NCBI GenBank assembly: GCA_031553565.1
Contig: JAVBLK010000037.1
Coordinates: 1-64,000, forward strand
DNA: 64,000 bases
Direction of reading: 5' to 3'
From: JAVBLK01 sp031553565
GTDB lineage: Bacteria > Bacillota > Clostridia > Christensenellales > DUVY01
In this document: positions 58,647 to 64,000 of the stretch, piece after piece
How positions within the stretch are numbered: position 1 is the stretch's first letter
Layout: each line of letters opens with the position of its first letter
Made by a program: the position numbers and the translations under genes
The notes under the pieces: generated by a model
Seen by the model: the letters and a program-made list of their open reading frames with translations, nothing else
Database searches by the model: none
Told to the model about the DNA's origin: nothing

Positions 58647-58909
58647 ACGAACGGGAGAAGGGCCATAATCCTTGCCCTCTTTATTGCTGTTACGACCTCG
58701 CGCTGATGCTTTGCGCAGGTGCCGCTGGCGCGGCGCGGCACGATTTTGCCTTTATCGGTGATCTGCCTCTTCAGCTTGGCAAGATCCTTATAATCGATCA
58801 CTTCGATCTTATCCGCGCAGAATACGCAGACTTTCTTTTTCATAGGGCGCTTAATGCGTTTGACGTTTTTATCGTCGCCGCCCTGCGACGGCTTTTTAAA
58901 TTCAGCCAT
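58637..58909 (-). CDS. rpsR: 30S ribosomal protein bS18
   Basis: 90 residues: KKKVCVFCADK and RASGTCAKHQREVVTAIKRARIMALLPF. The four positions CVFC...C...H mark the zinc-binding (C+) form. S18 pairs with S6 on the 30S platform. AGGAG 12 bases before the ATG. Third gene of rpsF-ssb-rpsR. The last codons and the stop coincide with the terminal repeat of R3. Confidence 0.96.
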   Translation of the reverse strand: MAEFKKPSQGGDDKNVKRIKRPMKKKVCVFCADKIEVIDYKDLAKLKRQITDKGKIVPRRASGTCAKHQREVVTAIKRARIMALLPFVAE

Positions 58910-58970
58910 ATTTATGTTTAACTCCTAAAATCTTTTAATTTGTTTATCCGTTACCGCCCGTGCGGATCCT

Positions 58971-59390
58971 TTAGAAGGGCAGGTCCTCGTCTTCTAAAGG
59001 CTTCAGCTCGGATACCTTCGCCTTGACAGCGGGCGCGGGCGCACTGCCCTCAAAGCTGTCGCCGCCGCCCTGGTTCGGGCTGGACAAAAACTCGACTTCG
59101 TCGGCGATTATATCGAACGCGTACTTTTTCACGCCGTCCTGCTCGTATGTCCTGGTTTCGATCCTGCCGGTGATCCCCGCCAAATTGCCCTTACGTAAAT
59201 ACTTGTGGCAGTTCTCGCCCATAGCGCTCCAGACAGTAATATTGAAAAAATCGACTTCGCGCTCGCCGGTCTGCTTGCTTACGAACCTGCGGTTGACCGC
59301 CAGCCCGAATTTACAGACAGATGCGCCGGAGCCGGTAGTGGTAAGCTCCGGATCGCGGGTAAGTCTGCCGATCAAAATTGCTTTATTCAT
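58971..59390 (-). CDS. ssb: Single-stranded DNA-binding protein
   Basis: 139 residues: OB fold beginning MNKAILIGRLTRDPELTTTGSG, then DFFNITVW and KGNLAGITGRIETRTYEQDG, a Gly/Pro/Ala linker, and the acidic tip EDEDLPF used to recruit replication and repair partners. Middle gene between rpsF and rpsR, the classical arrangement, which ties ssb expression to the S6/S18 operon. Confidence 0.96.
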   Translation of the reverse strand: MNKAILIGRLTRDPELTTTGSGASVCKFGLAVNRRFVSKQTGEREVDFFNITVWSAMGENCHKYLRKGNLAGITGRIETRTYEQDGVKKYAFDIIADEVEFLSSPNQGGGDSFEGSAPAPAVKAKVSELKPLEDEDLPF

Positions 59391-59504
59391 AATTCACCAA
59401 GGATAAAAGGCCGCTTCATGCCTTTTGCCCGCCCTTAATTTCCGCCCTTTGGCACGAGATAGCGCCAAGGGACTGCCTTGCCGCGTCCTGATACGCGAAA
59501 AAGC

Positions 59505-59789
59505 CTAGTTCTTGTTGATTATCATGTAGCGCATTACCTCGTCCGAAATCTTCATCTGGCGCTCGATCTCAAGCGGCAGGTCAGATTTTGCGGTGAAGTT
59601 CATCAGGACATAAAACCCTTCGGTTTTCTTTTCAATAGGGTACGCCAATCTCTTGACCCCCCACTTGTCCGCCTTTTCAACCTCGCCGCCCGACGCAGTT
59701 ACAAGCGTTTTGTACTTCTCGATCTGCGCGTCGATCGCCTCATCGTTAAGCTTCGAGTCCAAGATGTACAACACTTCATACTTATTCAT
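59505..59789 (-). CDS. rpsF: 30S ribosomal protein bS6
   Basis: 94 residues, MNKYEVLYILDSKLNDEAIDAQIEKYK... with RLAYPIEKKTEGFYVLMNF typical of bS6. The start at 59789 is set by AAAGGAGGAGC; a longer frame to 59858 has no site. A leader of about 120 bases lies between the promoter at 59915-59943 and the ATG and contains small hairpins (around GCCGTTTTATGCGG). In many bacteria this leader binds the S6:S18 dimer for feedback control, and I infer but cannot show that here. Confidence 0.95.
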   Translation of the reverse strand: MNKYEVLYILDSKLNDEAIDAQIEKYKTLVTASGGEVEKADKWGVKRLAYPIEKKTEGFYVLMNFTAKSDLPLEIERQMKISDEVMRYMIINKN

Positions 59790-59914
59790 GGCTGCTCCTC
59801 CTTTTGGCCTATGACCCCCGGTCTCCCCGGGAGTAAGGAAATTTTTCACCGAACCCATTAAAAAACAAGTTCGGCTTTACCGCATAAAACGGCAAACGCC
59901 GTTAAAGCCTGTAC

Positions 59915-59943
59915 ATTATAGCAAAACTATTTTTTTTTGGCAA
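59915..59943 (-). promoter_or_regulatory. Promoter of rpsF-ssb-rpsR
   Basis: Minus strand TTGCCA (59943-59938), 17-base spacer ending TGC, TATAAT (59920-59915): close to consensus with an extended -10, as expected for a ribosomal operon. Confidence 0.85.
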
Positions 59944-60062
59944 TTAAAATGGAACGCCCTAAAAATATTGCGGCGCCGCCTTTAAGAGAATGCGGACCGG
60001 ATGCTTCGTATGCTTATAATTTTATTTAGGTACGGACAGAATATATACGGAGGGATACATAT

Positions 60063-60203
60063 ATGGTTAATTTTGACCCCGTTTCAAAAACCACGGCAAG
60101 AAACGCGTGGCAGCTTTTTGCGCACACGGGCGAAATAGGCTATTACCTTTTATACAAGGAATTGTCCGGCAGCCCCGAAAACCGCGGGGAGATACTTGAA
60201 TAA
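60063..60203 (+). CDS. yqzL: YqzL-family small protein
   Basis: 46 residues: TARNAWQLFAHTGEIGYYLLYKEL matches the YqzL pattern (WxxFxxTGxIxxYLLxKEL). In Bacillus yqzL sits between era and recO; its function is unknown. Here it is next to era but on the opposite strand, convergent with it, and recO is not in the window. GGAGGG 8 bases before the ATG; a TATAAT lies at 60015-60020; a terminator follows directly. Confidence 0.85.
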   Translation: MVNFDPVSKTTARNAWQLFAHTGEIGYYLLYKELSGSPENRGEILE

Positions 60204-60248
60204 AATCTGTTCCGGGAACAATCAGCATGACTGCCCGGCAGATTTTTT
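60203..60248 (+). terminator. Terminator after yqzL
   Basis: AAAATCTG...CCGGG and CCCGG...CAGATTTTTT pair; a T run follows. The era gene ends 78 bases further right on the opposite strand. Confidence 0.8.
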
Positions 60249-60325
60249 CCCCGAATTTGGGCGACTCCTGCTTGCATGTTCTTTTTGCGGGAGGAACAAT
60301 GCCGCCTGTCGGAAGTTCCGGAAAA

Positions 60326-61168
60326 CTATTTCCTTACCTTTACGAATAGCTGCAGGTTGACCGGGCAACCGGTAAGTTTTTCGATGTCCGGGCGCGCCCT
60401 TTTGCCGATTTCTTTCAGCATCGCGCCGCCCTTTCCGATTATGATCGTCTTGTGGTTGTCCTTATCGCACACTATATCCGCGCCTATATCATACAGCGCC
60501 CGCCCCTTCCGCTTCTTATACTCCGTCACCTCGACGCTGACGCCGTGCGGCACCTCCTCACGCAAAAGATACAGCATCTTTTCGCGCAGGATCTCGGCCG
60601 CCATAAATTTTTCGGGGCTCGTGGTATATTCGTCATCACCGTAAACGGCCTCGCCCTCGGGCAGCAGCCCGATTATGATTTCCTTCAGTTTGTCTACGTT
60701 CGTGCCCGCCTTCGCCGAAACTGGGATGATCTCGGTTATACCCTTTTTGCCGTTATAATGCGCTATTATCGGATAGACCTGTTCATATGCGCACAGATCG
60801 ACCTTGTTTATCACCAAAATTATGGGCAGCCCGCGCCGCGCGTACACAGAAATATTATTCTCATCGCGTTCGTCCAGCTTATGCGTGCCGTCGATGACAT
60901 AAACGATCACATCGGCGCCGCCCGCGGCACTCCTGACCGCCTTGCCAAGGCCTATGTCATCTTCTTTCCGCGGCTTGAATATCCCCGGGGTGTCGGTCAT
61001 AACAAGCTGCGCGCTGCCGTCCTCCTTTGTGAAGATTCCTGTCACCGCATCCTTGGTGGTCTGCGGGCGCGGCGAAACGATAGACACCTTTTCCCCCGTC
61101 ATAGCGTTGATGAGCGAGGACTTGCCGCAATTCGGGCGTCCCAATAATACTGCTGTTCCTGTTTTCAT
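60326..61168 (-). CDS. era: GTPase Era
   Basis: 280 residues. G1 GRPNCGKSSL, G2 Thr in QTTKDAVTG, G3 DTPG, G4 NKVD, then the C-terminal KH domain with IIIGKGGAMLKEIGKRARPDIEKL. Era binds 16S rRNA and helps 30S maturation. The Cys in the P-loop (PNCGKS) in place of Val is a common variant. The Shine-Dalgarno is weak. Belongs with cdd and ybeY upstream on the same strand. Confidence 0.96.
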   Translation of the reverse strand: MKTGTAVLLGRPNCGKSSLINAMTGEKVSIVSPRPQTTKDAVTGIFTKEDGSAQLVMTDTPGIFKPRKEDDIGLGKAVRSAAGGADVIVYVIDGTHKLDERDENNISVYARRGLPIILVINKVDLCAYEQVYPIIAHYNGKKGITEIIPVSAKAGTNVDKLKEIIIGLLPEGEAVYGDDEYTTSPEKFMAAEILREKMLYLLREEVPHGVSVEVTEYKKRKGRALYDIGADIVCDKDNHKTIIIGKGGAMLKEIGKRARPDIEKLTGCPVNLQLFVKVRK

Positions 61169-61240
61169 AAGTATACTAATTCCGTTAAAATGAAAATTCC
61201 GTTAAAAGACTTGATATAATATTGAAATATCCGGCCGCCG

Positions 61241-61636
61241 TCATTTTTTGAAGCCGAAGCTGCTGGGTAAAAGCTTGCTCAGTTCAAACGCCTCGGCGCC
61301 GGATTCGTTGGCGACTATTACGGCAGCGTGCCGCGAAAACTCCGACAGCACCTGCCGGCAGATCCCGCAAGGGAACGGCATTTCGGGGCCGTTATGATAT
61401 ACGGCGATGGCGGCAAACGAGGTCTCGCCCTCGCTGACCGCCTTTGCCGCGGCAGTCCTCTCCGCGCACAGGGTCGCGCCGAACGAGGCGTTCTCGATGT
61501 TGCAGCCGGTAAAGATCTTTCCCGAATCGGTAAGCAGCGCCGCGCCCACCGCGTAATCCGAATACGGCGCGTAAGCGTTATCGGCCGCAGCCTTGGCCAT
61601 TTCTATAAGTTCCTCGTACTCATCCGGGTCCAGCAC
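61241..61636 (-). CDS. cdd: Cytidine deaminase
   Basis: 131 residues. CNIENASFGATLCAERTA gives the first zinc Cys and catalytic Glu, and PCGICRQVLSEF the other two Cys. Converts cytidine/deoxycytidine to uridine forms in pyrimidine salvage. GTG start at 61636 with GGGGGGAAT upstream; it begins 4 bases after the ybeY stop, so the two are coupled. Confidence 0.94.
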   Translation of the reverse strand: MLDPDEYEELIEMAKAAADNAYAPYSDYAVGAALLTDSGKIFTGCNIENASFGATLCAERTAAAKAVSEGETSFAAIAVYHNGPEMPFPCGICRQVLSEFSRHAAVIVANESGAEAFELSKLLPSSFGFKK

Positions 61637-61640
61637 TTTA

Positions 61641-62135
61641 TTATTCCCCCCGTTGTAATCCCATATACTTCATAACAGCTTCTTCCGCCGTCCGCATCAG
61701 GGTCTTGCCGCTCTCATCCTCATGATCGAAACCGAAAAGGTGTAAAAGCCCGTGCGTAAACAGATAACAGATCTCCCGCCGCTCCGAATGCCCGTACTCC
61801 TTGCTCTGTGAAACCGCGACGGCCTTACAGATCACGATATCGCCCAGGTTCACCGCGCCCGTTTCGTCTGTCTCGAACGGAAACTCAGCCGGTTTAATGC
61901 AAGGCAGCGGCAGCCCGGAGGGCTTTATAAGGTCGAGGCCGGGGAAACTCAGCACGTCGGTCGTCTTATCCGCCCCGCGGTGCGCGGCGTTTATTTCACG
62001 CATTTTTTTCGCGGACACGAAAGTGACCGAAACCGTAAAATGGCAATCCTGCCCCAAAACCTTAACGCACGCGGCCGCCGCCGCCGTTATATCCGGCAAA
62101 TAACCGCTCTTATCATCTAAAAGAACTTTTAACAT
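61641..62135 (-). CDS. ybeY: Endoribonuclease YbeY
   Basis: 164 residues: LSFPG motif, then the zinc motif HGLLHLFGFDHE (three His) near the C-terminus, diagnostic of YbeY, which acts in 16S rRNA 3' end processing and ribosome quality control. ATG at 62135 chosen, with AGGT 9 bases upstream; a TTG at 62162 would add nine residues without support. Placed between the HD-hydrolase and cdd as in other Firmicutes. Confidence 0.94.
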   Translation of the reverse strand: MLKVLLDDKSGYLPDITAAAAACVKVLGQDCHFTVSVTFVSAKKMREINAAHRGADKTTDVLSFPGLDLIKPSGLPLPCIKPAEFPFETDETGAVNLGDIVICKAVAVSQSKEYGHSERREICYLFTHGLLHLFGFDHEDESGKTLMRTAEEAVMKYMGLQRGE

Positions 62136-62224
62136 ATGTATCAAACCTGACGCGCTGCCCAAAGTATTTCATTTTCGCGCCACAGAACAGACGGCAGACG
62201 CTTGCTTTAGGGTATAATACCGGT

Positions 62225-63670
62225 TTATTTGGGGTATTCGATCCTTGTGTGGTACAGTCCGGTCGATAATTCGGCGATAGTCTGGCGGATTATTGCAAAA
62301 TCCTTGGTGGTAATATCGCAGTTATCGAACTGGCCGTCGGCGATCCTGTCATAGATAATACCGTCGACCAATTTCCCTACCTTTTGGATGTCGGGCGCCT
62401 GCATTGCGCGGATAGCGGCCTCGCTGCTGTCGCATATCATGATAATAGCCGCGATCTTTGACGTGGGCTTGTCGCCCTTATAGCGGTAGAAATCCATATC
62501 CACCTCGCCGTCGGTCATACGCCTGGCCTTTTCATAAAAGAATTTCATCACGGTAGTCCCGTGATGCTCCATCGTGATCGCGGCAAGATCTTTCGGCAGC
62601 CTTGCGGCAACCGCCATCTTGTAACCGTCGCTGGTGTGTTTATGGATTATCTCGGCGGAAAGTTCGGGCGTTATCTCGTCGTGCGGATTGCCGCCGGTCT
62701 GGTTCTCGGTAAAGAATTCGACGTTCTCCAATTTCCCGATATCATGGTAAAGCGCGGCGGCGCGCGCCATATAGATGTTCTCGCCCAAGGCGGACGCGCA
62801 GCTCTCGGCAAGGTTCCCCACCGTCTGAGAATGGTTGAACGTCGCGGGCGCCTCGGTCATCAGCCGCTTTAAAAGCGGCTGGCGCATATCGCTGAGCTCG
62901 GCCAGCCGGCTGTTGGTCGTGATCATGAATATAAGCTCTAAAAGAGGGATAAAAAACAGTACCAGCAGCACCTGCGCGACGATCCCGCCCGCAATATATG
63001 CGGCTTGCTGCCAAATAGGCGTGGGCGACGTCCCGTAAAGAAGAGTGAATAAGATCGCAGCGGGCGCGATCAGGATGCTGAACAGCAACAGATATCCGAT
63101 AAAATCTGCACGGCCTGTGTTGCGGTTTATCCTGCCAAGCGCCACCAGCGAGTAGGCGACCGAGCATACCGCCATGATCGTTTCCTGTATGATCATGCTC
63201 TGATCGCCGGCCGCGTCGGTAATAAGCAGAACGTACGCAAGGGTTTGAAAAATACATATGAAATTGACGGTAAAGCCCAGCCGCGGCTCGATAAGGTTGG
63301 CAATGATTATCCCCGCAAAGCACATAGGCATCGCATACATGGAAAAATGGCTTGCGATAAGGCAAAACAGGAAGTTCAAAACGATCGCCGTACCCGAAAC
63401 GCCCAGGTACCGTTTGCCCTTGATGCCGTCCCGGTATGAGAAGCCCATATACAGCAGCAGCACCAGGAACGAGACGACGAACACGCCTGCCATAATAACG
63501 TACAGCAGGATCTCGTCGGCGCCGCCGGTGATTTTGCGGCCGTCGATCAGCTCGGCCTTTAAAGTGGTCAAACCGATAAGCACCGCGATAAACAAAAGAG
63601 AAATAGCGCCGGCCGCGATTTTATCCTTAGCCGTCAGCCTGATCTTTTTCGATATTTTAGTTTCAGTCAT
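62225..63670 (-). CDS. Short PgpH-like 7TM-HD phosphodiesterase
   Basis: 481 residues: seven or eight membrane helices (to about 265) followed by an HD domain with APATFNHSQTVGNLAE, AALYHDIGKLENVEFFTENQ, NPHDEITPELSAEIIHKHTSDG and MEHHGTTVMKFFYEKA. This matches PgpH, which hydrolyses cyclic-di-AMP. But PgpH proteins are usually over 650 residues, with a large extracellular domain after the first helix; only about 20 residues separate the first two helices here, so that domain is missing. Located directly before ybeY as is normal for pgpH. Confidence 0.85.
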   Translation of the reverse strand: MTETKISKKIRLTAKDKIAAGAISLLFIAVLIGLTTLKAELIDGRKITGGADEILLYVIMAGVFVVSFLVLLLYMGFSYRDGIKGKRYLGVSGTAIVLNFLFCLIASHFSMYAMPMCFAGIIIANLIEPRLGFTVNFICIFQTLAYVLLITDAAGDQSMIIQETIMAVCSVAYSLVALGRINRNTGRADFIGYLLLFSILIAPAAILFTLLYGTSPTPIWQQAAYIAGGIVAQVLLVLFFIPLLELIFMITTNSRLAELSDMRQPLLKRLMTEAPATFNHSQTVGNLAESCASALGENIYMARAAALYHDIGKLENVEFFTENQTGGNPHDEITPELSAEIIHKHTSDGYKMAVAARLPKDLAAITMEHHGTTVMKFFYEKARRMTDGEVDMDFYRYKGDKPTSKIAAIIMICDSSEAAIRAMQAPDIQKVGKLVDGIIYDRIADGQFDNCDITTKDFAIIRQTIAELSTGLYHTRIEYPK

Positions 63671-63707
63671 ATTTTTTCTTTAGGTTTTATGCTTATGCAA
63701 TTTTCGT

Positions 63708-64000
63708 TTACAGCAGCATTTCAGTTTCTATATTATACATCGTAACGATATATTTGTCTATCTGTCTAACATCTGTTTTCACCCCGGCGATATAGGCGCC
63801 CTTTGGCACCTTGGCCTCCGCCTCCTGACGCAGCCGGCTTATCAGCGCGTCCTTTACCGCCTCATAATCGTAATGAACGGTTTTTGCCTCCAGCTCGTAG
63901 AACCGCTCCGCAGTATTGTACAGCGGCAAAAAGGACTTGAAAATAACGCCGGTCACGGTTTCGCTGTCATACAAAGCATACGGGCATTCCGTATTCTTTA
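63708..64000 (-). CDS. yqfD: C-terminal end of a YqfD-like sporulation protein (partial)
   Basis: The frame is open to the right edge (at least 96 residues visible). The end (AVKDALISRLRQEAEAKVPKGAYIAGVKTDVRQIDKYIVTMYNIETEMLL) fits the C-terminus of YqfD: a helix with Leu/Glu repeats, KVPKGA, then a beta strand. YqfD is a membrane protein of the spore-coat/cortex stage, and its gene is usually upstream of phoH and pgpH. Here it stands directly before the pgpH-like gene, with no room for phoH. The identification rests on a short segment. Confidence 0.55.
   Translation of the reverse strand, partial: KNTECPYALYDSETVTGVIFKSFLPLYNTAERFYELEAKTVHYDYEAVKDALISRLRQEAEAKVPKGAYIAGVKTDVRQIDKYIVTMYNIETEMLL

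Overview
The window looks like chromosomal DNA from an anaerobic, probably spore-forming member of the Clostridia (Bacillota). The evidence is SpoVG, SpoIIID and a YqfD-like fragment, the cluster era/cdd/ybeY/HD-hydrolase, rpsF-ssb-rpsR, VanW, class III (oxygen-sensitive) NrdD/NrdG, and a two-subunit Fe-S fumarase. I see no respiratory-chain genes, rRNA, CRISPR array, phage or transposase gene. I cannot name the genus.

Layout. 1-3.2 kb is an AT-rich accessory segment with a BspA-type leucine-rich-repeat surface protein (cut by the left edge) and a lipoprotein that appears to be translated through an overlapping 11-codon leader ORF. 3.6-8 kb holds murC, spoVG, a flavin reductase, a 14-cysteine small protein and a coiled-coil membrane protein. 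8-11.4 kb is nrdG/nrdD with two NrdR boxes over the nrdD promoter. 11.7-17.2 kb holds a ComEC-like hydrolase with a patatin, and an OmpR-type two-component pair. 17.5-22.4 kb is a potABCD polyamine importer. 22.5-29.5 kb holds an M14 cell-wall peptidase, two CPBP membrane proteases, a YycJ-like hydrolase, fumarase and cysK. 29.7-37.7 kb is an exopolysaccharide block (galE, O-antigen polymerase, uppP, sugar-nucleotide dehydratase, Wzz-like protein with a dead kinase domain) next to glmM. 38-50 kb holds spoIIID, two large paralogous hybrid histidine kinases, an AAA/DUF4143 ATPase, tRNA-Asn, mgsA and vanW. 50.4-55.6 kb is a compact operon: DUF1538 transporter, two PII-like proteins, CtpE-like P-type ATPase. 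55.7-64 kb holds mnmE, rpsF-ssb-rpsR, a newly read yqzL, era, cdd, ybeY, a short PgpH and the YqfD end.

Three things stand out. First, at least eight genes have a good sigma-A -10 box placed so that transcription should begin within 0-4 bases of the start codon, so leaderless or nearly leaderless mRNAs seem common here. Second, the intergenic regions are full of palindromic repeat families without transposase genes (R1, five copies of about 163 bp; R2, three; R3, three; plus local tandem hairpins). Several of them end inside, or provide, the stop codon of the neighbouring gene. Third, the DUF1538-PII-PII-ATPase operon looks like a cation transport system with its own nucleotide-sensing regulators and is the best candidate for a little-described system.

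Start codons were chosen from ribosome-binding sites or promoters, and several differ from the longest open frame. Family names come from motif recognition alone; no database search was run.
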